From the NCBI GenBank assembly GCA_945631445.1, contig CALZCR010000117.1:1-6170 (forward strand): a stretch of 6,170 nucleotides of DNA. Reading direction: 5' to 3'. The DNA comes from an uncultured Corynebacterium sp. GTDB lineage: Bacteria > Actinomycetota > Actinomycetes > Mycobacteriales > Mycobacteriaceae. This document shows, piece after piece, positions 1 through 5,596 of this stretch. The notes under the pieces were generated by a model. That model saw only the letters and a program-made list of their open reading frames with translations, ran no database searches and was not told where the DNA came from. The position numbers and the translations under genes are program-made. Each line of letters opens with the position of its first letter. Position 1 is the first letter of the stretch.

Positions 1-2
1 AG

Positions 3-1697
3 CTCGTCGACGTCGTGCGGCACGCGCTCCGCACCCGCGGCGGCGCGGACACGCTCGCGGCGATCTCCATCGCGACGTCCGTGGCGTTGGGGGAGTGGCT
101 GGTGGCCGCGATCATCGTGCTGATGCTCTCCGGCGGAGAGGCGCTGGAGGAGGCGGCCACCAAACGGGCCACCGGAACGCTGGACGCGCTGGCCAGACGG
201 GCGCCCGCCACCGCGCATCGGGTTGGCGGGGAGGAGGTGGCGGTGGAGGACGTCGCGGTCGGCGACGAGCTCGTCGTCCTGCCCCACGAGTTGTGCCCGG
301 TCGACGGCGAAGTGATCGCCGGCCATGGTTCGATGGACGAGTCTTATCTGACCGGCGAGCCCTACGTCGTCAGCAAGTCCAAGGGCGCGCAGGTGATCTC
401 CGGGGCGGTCAACGGTGACGCCCCCTTGACCATCGTGGCCACCGCCCCGGCGCAGGACTCCCGTTACGCGCGCATCGTCGGCACGCTGCGCGACGCGGAG
501 GAGAACCGGCCCCCGATGCGGCGTCTCGCGGACCGGCTCGGCGCCTGGTACACGGTGATCGCGTTGGTCCTCGGCGCCGTGGGCTGGGCGGTCTCGGGCG
601 ACCCCATGCGCTTTTTGGCGGTGGTGGTCGTGGCGACGCCGTGTCCGCTGTTGATCGGCGTGCCCGTCGCGATCATCGGGGCCATCTCGCTGGCGGCCAA
701 ACGCGGCATCATCGTGCGCAATCCCGGCATGCTGGAAAACGCCGCGCAGGTGCGGACCATCATGTTCGACAAGACGGGCACCCTGACCTACGGGCGCCCC
801 AGCATCACCCACATCCACGTGGCGCCCGGCTTCGAGGAAGACGAGGTGCTGGCGGCGGCCGCGTCGATCGAGCGCTACTCCCGGCACCCGCTCGCCGACG
901 CGATCCGGCGAGAGGCCGCGGGCCGGGGGTTGGAGCTGCCCGAGGTGGCGGAGGTCTCCGAAAAACCGGGGCAAGGGCTGACGGGCGAGGTGGCCGGACG
1001 GTTTCTGCGCATCGCGAATCGGCGCACCGCCGTCGAGCTCGACCCGGCCAGCCGCGACCTGCTGCCGCGAAGCGCCGCGGGCATGGAGTCGGTGGTGCTG
1101 ATCGACGAGCGCTACGCCGCCGTCATCCAGTTCCGCGACGAACCCCGCGCGGAAGCGGAGGCATTCATCGCCCACCTGCCGGAGAAGCACGGCGTGGACA
1201 AGATGATGATCATCTCCGGGGACCGGGAATCCGAAGTGCGTTACTTGGCGGGCCGCGTCGGCATCCATGAGGTGCACGCCGGCGTCAGCCCGGAAGGCAA
1301 GCTGGCGATCGTGCAACAGCACAACGCCCGCGGCAAGACGCTGTTCCTCGGCGACGGCATCAACGACGCTCCGGCGATGGCGACCGCCACGGTGGGGGTG
1401 GCCATGGGCTCCGACTCCGACGTCACCTCCGAGGCCGCCGACGCGGTCATCTTGGATTCCTCGCTGGAACGCCTCGACGGCCTGCTGCACATTTCCGCCC
1501 GGATGCGCCGCATCGCCCTGCAGTCCGCGCTCGGCGGCATGGCCTTGTCCATCATCGGCATGGTGTTGGCCGTCTTCGGGTTGCTGACTCCGCTGGCGGG
1601 CGCGGTGGCGCAGGAGGTCATCGACGTCGCGGCGATCCTCAATTCGGCGCGCGTGGCGATGGCGCGGGGTCCGTTGTCGGATTTCGAGGAGGGATAG
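3..1697 (+). CDS. Heavy-metal-translocating P1B-type ATPase, 5'-truncated by the window edge
   Basis: This is an inner-membrane cation pump driven by ATP through a phospho-aspartate intermediate. The frame is already open at base 3 (L-V-D-V before a GTG at 15), so the true start lies outside and 564 residues are visible. Numbering from the first visible codon, I see the actuator-domain TGE at 117-119, a membrane pair with the ion-site motif T-P-C-P at 212-215, the phosphorylation motif DKTGT at 256-260, the P1B-specific HP dipeptide (SRHPLADA) with His near 295, the hinge GDGINDAP at 450-457, and a final hydrophobic pair with QEVIDVAAILN. All catalytic motifs are intact. The first membrane helices and any N-terminal metal-binding domain would be upstream and cannot be judged. 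TPC, in place of the CPC of copper pumps, means the metal cannot be named from this sequence. The gene ends 106 bp before the exporter cassette and is probably a separate transcription unit. Confidence 0.95.
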   Translation, partial: LVDVVRHALRTRGGADTLAAISIATSVALGEWLVAAIIVLMLSGGEALEEAATKRATGTLDALARRAPATAHRVGGEEVAVEDVAVGDELVVLPHELCPVDGEVIAGHGSMDESYLTGEPYVVSKSKGAQVISGAVNGDAPLTIVATAPAQDSRYARIVGTLRDAEENRPPMRRLADRLGAWYTVIALVLGAVGWAVSGDPMRFLAVVVVATPCPLLIGVPVAIIGAISLAAKRGIIVRNPGMLENAAQVRTIMFDKTGTLTYGRPSITHIHVAPGFEEDEVLAAAASIERYSRHPLADAIRREAAGRGLELPEVAEVSEKPGQGLTGEVAGRFLRIANRRTAVELDPASRDLLPRSAAGMESVVLIDERYAAVIQFRDEPRAEAEAFIAHLPEKHGVDKMMIISGDRESEVRYLAGRVGIHEVHAGVSPEGKLAIVQQHNARGKTLFLGDGINDAPAMATATVGVAMGSDSDVTSEAADAVILDSSLERLDGLLHISARMRRIALQSALGGMALSIIGMVLAVFGLLTPLAGAVAQEVIDVAAILNSARVAMARGPLSDFEEG

Positions 1698-1719
1698 CAG
1701 GGGCCGTCGACAAGGTGTC

Positions 1720-1730
1720 GACACTGTGTC
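1720..1730. promoter_or_regulatory. Palindromic operator candidate, site A
   Basis: The 11-bp odd palindrome GACACTGTGTC is seen directly. It is one of two matching sites (the other at 1742-1752) whose centres are 22 bp apart, about two helical turns. It overlaps a further 10-bp palindrome GTGTCGACAC at 1715-1724. It lies just upstream of the putative -10 box of the permease-ATPase-tetR cassette. Dyad sites of this kind are typical for TetR-family dimers, so the regulator at 3635-4228 is the natural candidate; that assignment is inference. Confidence 0.6.
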
Positions 1731-1732
1731 CG

Positions 1733-1738
1733 TAAGAT
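1733..1738 (+). promoter_or_regulatory. Candidate -10 box of the ABC exporter cassette
   Basis: TAAGAT fits the TANNNT pattern of corynebacterial -10 elements and sits exactly between the two palindromes. A -35-like TCGACA (1707-1712) exists but at a long 20-bp spacing, so the -35 is weak or absent. Predicted transcription would start near 1745, inside site B, giving a 5' UTR of roughly 59 nt before the ATG at 1804. Confidence 0.45.
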
Positions 1739-1741
1739 ACC

Positions 1742-1752
1742 GACACAGTGTC
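1742..1752. promoter_or_regulatory. Palindromic operator candidate, site B
   Basis: GACACAGTGTC differs from site A only in the central base. With its flanks it forms a 13-bp inverted repeat with site A (1718-1730 against 1742-1754, 11-bp gap). It overlaps the predicted transcription start, where a bound repressor would block initiation. The larger inverted repeat could also fold as RNA, but no U-tract follows, so I do not call it a terminator. Confidence 0.6.
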
Positions 1753-1788
1753 GATGCATGTCATCGGCAATGACTCCCGACCCTCTAC

Positions 1789-1795
1789 GGAAGAG
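1789..1795 (+). promoter_or_regulatory. Ribosome binding site of the permease gene
   Basis: GGAAGAG is a moderate Shine-Dalgarno match ending 8 nt before the ATG at 1804. It supports that start over the overlapping out-of-frame ATG at 1758. Confidence 0.6.
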
Positions 1796-1803
1796 CATCT
1801 CTC

Positions 1804-2949
1804 ATGTTTCTAGCCTGGCGCGACATGGTGTTCGCGCGCACCCGCTTTCTTCTCATGGGCCTCGTTCTGGCGCTCATGTCCATCCTTATCGTCTTGATTT
1901 CCGGCCTCACGACCGGCCTGGTCAACGACGGCGTCTCCGGGCTCAAGGCCTTGGACGCCGACGTCATCGCCTTCGAAGAGGGCACCGAGACGTCGTCCGC
2001 CTTCACCCGCTCCACGGTCGACCTCGAGGACGCCGACGAGCTCGCCGCCGTCGGCGGCGTCGAAGAGACCACCCCCATGGGGCTGAGCATCGTCAACGGC
2101 CGCAACCAGGACAACACCCCGGTGGACCTGACGATGGTCGGCGTGATCCCGGGCTCCTTCATCGCCCCGGAGGGCCTGCCGGCCCTCAGTGACGACCGCG
2201 TCGAGGGCGAGCCCACCCCGACCGCCCACGAGGTCATCCTCTCCGGAACCCTCGAAGACGACGGCATCTCCGTCGGTGACACCATCGCGCTGGAGCGACT
2301 GGAGACGGAATTGACCGTCATCGGGTTCACTGAGGACCAGCGCACCTTCGGCCACGTCGCCCTCGCCTACGCCCCGCTCGACGTCTGGCAGGAAGTCCAC
2401 GTCGGCGCCCGCGCCGGCGAGGCCGCCTCGCCCGCGGCCTACGAGCAGGCCTCCGTCATCGTCGCGCAGGCGCCGGACGCGGACGTCGAGACGCTCACCG
2501 CCGACACGAACCTCGACGTGGTGGCCCTGGAAGACAGCTTCCAGGCCTCGCCCGGTTACAGCGCGGAAACCATGACCCTGACCATGATCGAGTGGTTCCT
2601 CTACATCATCACCGCCCTGATCGCCGGCGCTTTCTTCCTCGTCTGGACCATCCAGCGCTCCGGAGACATCGCCACCATGCGCGCGATCGGCGCCACCCGC
2701 GGCTTCCTGCTGCGCGACAGCCTCGGCCAGGCCGTGATCATCCTCGTCTCCTCCATCCTCGTGGGCGTCGCCATCGCCGTGGGCCTGGGACTCTGGCTGG
2801 AGACCACCGGCATGCCCTACGCCACCGAGGCGGCACCCATCATCGGTGGCGCGGTCATGCTCTTCTTCGCCGGACTGATCGGCGCCCTCATCGCCGTCTA
2901 CCGAGTCACCCGCACCGACCCGCTCACTGCCCTGGGAGAAAACCGATGA
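1804..2949 (+). CDS. ABC transporter permease, FtsX/HrtB (DevC)-like
   Basis: This is the membrane subunit of an ABC exporter of the MacB/FtsX type, 381 residues. It has the four-helix layout of that family: TM1 at about 17-37, a large extracytoplasmic domain at about 38-255, TM2 at 262-282, then TM3 at about 309-335 and TM4 at about 346-366. The cytoplasmic stretch TMRAIGATRGFLLRDSLGQ (291-309) is the characteristic coupling segment contacting the ATPase, and the tail TRTDPLTALGENR matches the usual D-P-x-x-A-L ending. The N-terminus (MFLAWRDMVFARTRF, then SGLTTGLVNDGVSGL) resembles HrtB-type heme-exporter permeases and related actinobacterial permeases. That similarity is a recollection, not an alignment, and the substrate is unproven. 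The start is supported by GGAAGAG 8 nt upstream. The stop overlaps the ATPase start by 4 bp, so the two subunits are probably translationally coupled. The extracytoplasmic part is strikingly acidic and rich in Asp and Glu. Confidence 0.9.
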   Translation: MFLAWRDMVFARTRFLLMGLVLALMSILIVLISGLTTGLVNDGVSGLKALDADVIAFEEGTETSSAFTRSTVDLEDADELAAVGGVEETTPMGLSIVNGRNQDNTPVDLTMVGVIPGSFIAPEGLPALSDDRVEGEPTPTAHEVILSGTLEDDGISVGDTIALERLETELTVIGFTEDQRTFGHVALAYAPLDVWQEVHVGARAGEAASPAAYEQASVIVAQAPDADVETLTADTNLDVVALEDSFQASPGYSAETMTLTMIEWFLYIITALIAGAFFLVWTIQRSGDIATMRAIGATRGFLLRDSLGQAVIILVSSILVGVAIAVGLGLWLETTGMPYATEAAPIIGGAVMLFFAGLIGALIAVYRVTRTDPLTALGENR

Positions 2950-3623
2950 CCTCACCCGCCCTCATCCTCGACGACGTCCGCGTCAGCTACGGCGACGGCG
3001 ATTCCGTCGTCCACGCCCTGGACCATGTGTCCCTGAGCGTCAACCCCGGCGAGTTCGTCGCCGTGGTCGGCCCCTCCGGCTCCGGCAAGTCCACCCTCTT
3101 GGCCGTCGCCGGCGCATTGACCACGCCCGACGCCGGGAGGGTCACCGTCGCCGGCGAAGACATCGGCGATTTCGACGACGCGCAGCTGGCGCGCATCCGC
3201 CGCGAACACGTCGGCTTCGTCTTCCAGTCTTCCGGCAACCTGCCCTCCGCCCTGCGCGCCCACGACCAGATCGAACTGGCCGCCCGCATCCACGGCAAGC
3301 GCGGCCGCCGCAGCAACGAAGAACTGCTCGAGGCCGTCGGCATGGGACACCGGGCCAAGCACCGGCCGGCCACCCTCTCCGGCGGCGAACGTCAGCGCAT
3401 CGGCATCGCCCGCGCCCTGGTCGCCGGCCCGGACCTGCTGCTCGTCGACGAGCCCACCGCGGCGCTGGACCGCCGGCGCTCCCACGAGATCGTCACTCTG
3501 CTCGCGGAGGAGTGCCGGGAGCAGGGCGTCGCCGGCGTCATGGTCACCCACGACCTCGACGTCATCGAGCACTGCGACCGCGTTTTCGAAATGGTCGACG
3601 GCAGGCTCACCCCGGCACGGTAG
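2946..3623 (+). CDS. ABC transporter ATP-binding protein (LolD/MacB/HrtA-like)
   Basis: This is the cytoplasmic ATPase partner of the preceding permease, 225 residues, the normal size for a single-domain LolD/HrtA-type subunit. Motifs in order are Walker A GPSGSGKST (42-50), Q-loop Gln94 in FVFQSSGNL, signature LSGGE (144-148), Walker B LLLVDE (164-169), D-loop AALD (172-175) and the H-loop His202 in VTHDLD. All are intact, so it should be active. The start is the ATG of an ATGA overlap with the permease stop, with GGGAG at 2934-2938 placed 7 nt upstream; the same frame stays open upstream only as a shadow of the permease gene. Its TAG stop is followed by only 11 bp before tetR. HrtA is the closest named relative I would suggest, but general drug or lipid export is equally compatible. 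Confidence 0.95.
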   Translation: MTSPALILDDVRVSYGDGDSVVHALDHVSLSVNPGEFVAVVGPSGSGKSTLLAVAGALTTPDAGRVTVAGEDIGDFDDAQLARIRREHVGFVFQSSGNLPSALRAHDQIELAARIHGKRGRRSNEELLEAVGMGHRAKHRPATLSGGERQRIGIARALVAGPDLLLVDEPTAALDRRRSHEIVTLLAEECREQGVAGVMVTHDLDVIEHCDRVFEMVDGRLTPAR

Positions 3624-3626
3624 ACT
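3621..3626 (+). promoter_or_regulatory. Candidate -10 box for a leaderless tetR transcript
   Basis: TAGACT fits TANNNT and overlaps the TAG stop of the ATPase gene. It ends 8 nt before the tetR ATG, the spacing expected if transcription starts at or next to the start codon. The -35 is poor (TCGACG at 3595-3600, 20-bp spacing). tetR may also be read through from the cassette promoter. Confidence 0.35.
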
Positions 3627-3634
3627 CGCCGGAC

Positions 3635-4228
3635 ATGCCCAGAATTTCCGAGCCCACGGTCGCCGAGCACCGCGCCGCCCAGCACCGCGCCGTGCTGTCG
3701 GCGGCGGAAAAACTCATCGCCGCCTCGGACGGCCAGATGCCCACCCTCGGGGAAGTGGCCGCGGAGGTGGGCCTGGCCCGCTCCAGCGTCTACCTCTACG
3801 CCGCGTCCCGGCAGGACCTGCTCATCCAGCTGCTGCTGGAGGCGATCCCGGCCTGGACCGATTCGTTGCAGGGGGCGCTGACCGGGGTCGGCGACGACCC
3901 GGGCGACCGCGTCGCGGCGTACGTGTCCGTCACCCTGGATCTCGTCCTCGGCGGCTCGCACGGCCCGCTGATGGCGGCGGCCCAGCAATTCCCCGAGGCC
4001 TTTACCGACGAGCGGGTGCAACACGCCCACGACGCCCTCCACCCCGCCCGCGTGAAGTTGATCGGTGACCACGGCGCGGCCTTCGCGCTCGTCGACGCCG
4101 CCATCGCGCGGGGCGCGGAACTCGTGCAGGAGGAAGGCGAGGACAGGGGCACCGTCGAGTCTCTGGTCGAGCGGATGGCGCGCGCCGCCGTGGCCGGCGA
4201 TTTGGAGGATCCCGGTGCCAGGCGCTAA
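3635..4228 (+). CDS. TetR/AcrR-family transcriptional regulator
   Basis: This is a one-component repressor of 197 residues, the usual family length. The N-terminal DNA-binding domain covers about residues 13-62: a helix from AAQHRAVLSAAEKLIAA, then the helix-turn-helix in TLGEVAAEVGLARSSVYLYAASRQDLL, with the family-typical Ser-x-x-Tyr recognition helix. The remainder (about 65-190) is a helical ligand and dimerisation domain, whose sequence does not reveal the inducer. I chose ATG 3635 (MPRISEPTVAEHR) because the longer reading from 3512 lies inside the ATPase gene and gives an Arg-rich, low-complexity shadow. No convincing Shine-Dalgarno precedes it, but a -10-like box lies 8 nt upstream, so it may be leaderless. 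Its place 11 bp after an exporter pair suggests that it controls the exporter, probably through the twin palindromes at 1720-1752. Confidence 0.92.
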   Translation: MPRISEPTVAEHRAAQHRAVLSAAEKLIAASDGQMPTLGEVAAEVGLARSSVYLYAASRQDLLIQLLLEAIPAWTDSLQGALTGVGDDPGDRVAAYVSVTLDLVLGGSHGPLMAAAQQFPEAFTDERVQHAHDALHPARVKLIGDHGAAFALVDAAIARGAELVQEEGEDRGTVESLVERMARAAVAGDLEDPGARR

Positions 4229-4231
4229 CAT
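4202..4231 (+). promoter_or_regulatory. Candidate promoter of the rplJ-rplL operon
   Basis: TTGGAG (4202-4207) and TAACAT (4226-4231) are separated by 18 bp. The -10 overlaps the tetR stop codon. This would start a leader of about 250 nt including the L10-leader RNA. It is the best candidate I see, but the match is only moderate. Confidence 0.35.
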
Positions 4232-4368
4232 CAACCTCCGAAGTTTGAACGGTCCTTTTTGAGGGCCGAGCTCAAGTTTCACCGAAGACCGTAGGTTCTC
4301 CCCTCATCGGGGAGCGAAGGAGTCCAAACCCCGGACCGGCCCACGCAGGAGACACTTGCGCACTTGAC

Positions 4369-4386
4369 CGCCCACCCAGGTGGGCG
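4369..4386 (+). promoter_or_regulatory. Leader hairpin between L10 element and terminator
   Basis: CGCCCACC (4369-4376) is perfectly complementary to GGTGGGCG (4379-4386), leaving a 2-nt gap, so the real loop opens one more pair. The right arm can instead pair with GCCCAC at 4339-4344 inside the L10 element, so the two pairings exclude each other and could act as a switch. Confidence 0.55.
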
Positions 4387-4390
4387 AGGG

Positions 4391-4425
4391 TGCCCCGTGC
4401 TTCTGCACGGGGCATTTTCCTTTTC
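4391..4425 (+). terminator. Intrinsic terminator (attenuator) upstream of rplJ
   Basis: A perfect 10-bp GC-rich stem TGCCCCGTGC/GCACGGGGCA with a TTCT loop is followed directly by TTTTCCTTTTC. It ends 61 nt before the rplJ start and, if rplJ is transcribed from upstream, lies inside the leader, as expected for transcription attenuation. It could alternatively terminate tetR read-through. Confidence 0.85.
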
Positions 4426-4443
4426 GAAGGCGATGTCCCGGCG

Positions 4444-4449
4444 GATAAT
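4444..4449 (+). promoter_or_regulatory. Possible second promoter -10 downstream of the attenuator
   Basis: GATAAT matches five of six bases of the -10 consensus and lies 37 bp before the rplJ ATG, after the terminator. No good -35 is seen (TTTTCG at 17-bp spacing). If used, it would give attenuator-independent transcription. Confidence 0.25.
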
Positions 4450-4467
4450 CATCACGACATAAAAGGG

Positions 4468-4475
4468 AAAGGAGG
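4468..4475 (+). promoter_or_regulatory. Ribosome binding site of rplJ
   Basis: AAAGGAGG is a near-perfect Shine-Dalgarno sequence, 11 nt before ATG 4487, fitting a very highly translated gene. Confidence 0.85.
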
Positions 4476-4486
4476 CGTACTAGGAT

Positions 4487-5002
4487 ATGGCAAACGCAAA
4501 GAACGTTGCAGAGCTCGCAGCTCTCAAGGAGAAGTTCGAGTCTTCCTCCTCCGTGTTTCTGACCGAATACCGCGGTCTGACCGTGGATCAGATGGCTCAG
4601 CTGCGCGGCGAACTCGGGTTTGACGTCACCTACCACGTCGCCAAGAACACCCTCCTCAAGATCGCTGCCAAGGAGCAGGGAATTGAGGGTCTTGACGAGC
4701 ACCTGACCGGCCCGACCGCCATCGCCTTCATCGAGGGCGAAGCAGTCGACGCAGCCAAGGTGTTCAAGAAGTTCGCCGGCGACCACGAGGCACTCGTGGT
4801 CAAGGGCGGCTTCATGGACGGCAACGCACTGACTGCCGACCAGGTCAAGGCCATCGCCGAGCTGGACAACCGCGAGACGACCCTCGCGAAGCTGGCTGGC
4901 GCTATGAAGGGCAACCTGGCAAAGGCCGCCGCCGTGTTCAACGCACCGGCCACCAAGATGGCTCGTCTTTCTGCTGCACTGCAGGAAAAGAAGGACGCCT
5001 AG
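4487..5002 (+). CDS. rplJ: 50S ribosomal protein L10
   Basis: L10 forms the base of the ribosomal stalk: its N-terminal domain binds 23S rRNA together with L11, and its C-terminal helix carries the L7/L12 dimers that recruit translation GTPases. The protein has 171 residues, the usual length. Seen: the N-terminal stretch ending [19 protein letters not shown], then [15 protein letters not shown], the LTGPTAIAF core near residue 75, FKKF at about 93-96 and VVKGGFMDG, all hallmarks of L10. The Ala/Lys-rich C-terminus (from about residue 130) is the L7/L12-binding helix. The start is fixed by the strong Shine-Dalgarno at 4468-4475. The gene is preceded by an L10-leader-like attenuator and followed by rplL, the standard arrangement. 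Its base composition is visibly less GC-extreme than the upstream exporter genes, as expected for optimised codon use in a highly expressed gene. Confidence 0.98.
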   Translation: MANAKNVAELAALKEKFESSSSVFLTEYRGLTVDQMAQLRGELGFDVTYHVAKNTLLKIAAKEQGIEGLDEHLTGPTAIAFIEGEAVDAAKVFKKFAGDHEALVVKGGFMDGNALTADQVKAIAELDNRETTLAKLAGAMKGNLAKAAAVFNAPATKMARLSAALQEKKDA

Positions 5003-5048
5003 CTTTTCGACGCATCCGCGTCACCCCGCATAATTTCACCCACATTTC

Positions 5049-5070
5049 GGGGCCCGGACACTCCGGCCCC
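5049..5070 (+). other. GC-rich hairpin in the rplJ-rplL spacer
   Basis: GGGGCC, a bulged C, then GGA pair with TCC-GGCCCC around a CAC loop, giving nine pairs with one bulge. No U-run follows, so it is not a standard terminator. It lies 7 nt before the rplL Shine-Dalgarno and may influence RNA processing, stability or the relative yield of the two proteins. Confidence 0.5.
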
Positions 5071-5077
5071 ACAACAG

Positions 5078-5083
5078 AAAGGA
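5078..5083 (+). promoter_or_regulatory. Ribosome binding site of rplL
   Basis: AAAGGA lies 7 nt before ATG 5091, optimal spacing. The GCCACC directly before the ATG resembles a eukaryotic Kozak string only by chance. Confidence 0.75.
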
Positions 5084-5090
5084 CGCCACC

Positions 5091-5483
5091 ATGGCTAAGC
5101 TTTCCAAGGACGAGCTCATCGAGGCTTTCAAGGAAATGACCCTCATCGAGCTCTCTGAGTTCGTGAAGGAATTCGAGGAGGTCTTCGAGGTCGAGGCTGC
5201 CGCTCCGGTCGCCGTCGCCGCCGCAGGCGCAGCTGGCGGCGACGCCGGCGCTGCCGCCGCTGAAGAGCAGTCCGAGTTCGACGTCGTCCTCGAGGACGCC
5301 GGCGCCAAGAAGATCGGCGTCATCAAGGCCGTCCGCGAGCTCGTCCCGGGCCTGGGCCTGAAGGACGCCAAGGAGCTCGTCGAGGCTGCTCCGAAGGCCA
5401 TCCTCGAGGGCGCTTCCAAGGAAGACGCCGAGGCTGCCAAGGCCAAGCTCGAAGAGGCCGGCGCCACCGCCAACCTCAAGTAG
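5091..5483 (+). CDS. rplL: 50S ribosomal protein L7/L12
   Basis: This is the multicopy stalk protein that binds L10 as dimers and contacts elongation and initiation factors. It has 130 residues, slightly longer than the roughly 120 of E. coli and typical of actinobacteria. Domain order: the N-terminal dimerisation and L10-binding helices (1-33, [27 protein letters not shown]), an Ala/Gly-rich flexible hinge (about 36-58, [22 protein letters not shown]), and the globular C-terminal factor-binding domain (about 61-130) with [35 protein letters not shown] and P-K-A-I. The C-terminal residue is Lys, as usual. It follows rplJ by 88 bp, probably co-transcribed, with its own good Shine-Dalgarno. A strong GC hairpin lies directly downstream. 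Confidence 0.98.
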   Translation: MAKLSKDELIEAFKEMTLIELSEFVKEFEEVFEVEAAAPVAVAAAGAAGGDAGAAAAEEQSEFDVVLEDAGAKKIGVIKAVRELVPGLGLKDAKELVEAAPKAILEGASKEDAEAAKAKLEEAGATANLK

Positions 5484-5506
5484 TCTCACCGCTACGCACA
5501 GCTTTT

Positions 5507-5543
5507 CGAACCCCGTCGCCACTGCCTGTGGCGGCGGGGTTCG
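5507..5543 (+). terminator. Hairpin terminator after rplL
   Basis: Arms 5507-5522 and 5528-5543 pair over 16 bp with a single G-U, around a TGCCT loop. It starts 24 bp after the rplL stop. The tail (TCGTCGTCG) lacks a proper U-run, so termination could be incomplete or Rho-assisted. Part of the transcript may continue into the next gene. Confidence 0.65.
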
Positions 5544-5583
5544 TCGTCGTCGCGGGCGAATCAGCCTCGACGGTGATTGCAGG

Positions 5584-5589
5584 TACAAT
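5584..5589 (+). promoter_or_regulatory. -10 box of a probable leaderless promoter for the DUF3068 gene
   Basis: TACAAT matches five of six -10 consensus bases and ends 7 nt before ATG 5597, so the transcript should begin at or next to the start codon. No Shine-Dalgarno lies at a useful distance (only GCAGG, more than 12 nt away). No convincing -35 is present, which is common in corynebacteria. Confidence 0.55.
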
Positions 5590-5596
5590 TTTCCGC

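Larger units (their letters stand above)
4280..4425 (+). promoter_or_regulatory. Ribosomal protein L10 leader RNA with attenuator
   Basis: This is a structured 5' leader ahead of rplJ, read as the cis-regulatory L10 leader, in which L10 complexed with L7/L12 feeds back on its own operon. Seen in the sequence: ACCGAAGACCGTAGG opening the element and CCACGCAGGAGAC closing it, the pattern I associate with this RNA; an inner hairpin CTCCCC/GGGGAG (4298-4303 with 4309-4314, loop TCATC); a second GTCC/GGAC hairpin (4322-4325 with 4333-4336); and a closing helix CGTAGG (4290-4295) against CCCACG (4340-4345) with one A-C mismatch. A third hairpin (4369-4386) and an intrinsic terminator (4391-4425) follow. 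A small TTGAG/CTCAA hairpin (4259-4275) precedes it. Family membership is judged by eye. Confidence 0.75.

Noticed and set aside
1718..1754. Inverted repeat as a terminator for the P-type ATPase gene
   Set aside because: No U-run follows, and the paired palindromes around a -10 box fit operators better.
1760..1774. Short inverted repeat GTCAT-N5-ATGAC
   Set aside because: Only 5-bp arms, expected by chance; no matching copy elsewhere.
1758..2192. 144-codon + strand open frame starting at ATG 1758
   Set aside because: It is out of frame with the permease and becomes an Arg-rich low-complexity translation; no family features.
2592..2945. Upstream extension of the ABC ATPase frame inside the permease gene
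   Set aside because: It gives an Arg/His-rich translation; the ATG at 2946 with GGGAG upstream and the ATGA overlap is the natural start.
1810..2955. 381-codon open frame on the minus strand opposite the permease gene
   Set aside because: It is a Gly/Asp/Val-rich shadow typical of GC-rich coding DNA; the + strand has clear permease topology and family motifs.
3512..3634. Upstream extension of the tetR frame
   Set aside because: It overlaps the ATPase gene and encodes an Arg-rich stretch; the TetR fold begins with the MPRISEP start at 3635.
3392..4282. 296-codon minus-strand open frame across the ATPase end and tetR
   Set aside because: It spans two well-supported + strand genes, has low-complexity composition and no recognisable motif.
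5085..5093. Kozak-like GCCACCATG at the rplL start
   Set aside because: Bacterial context with a good Shine-Dalgarno; the resemblance is coincidental.
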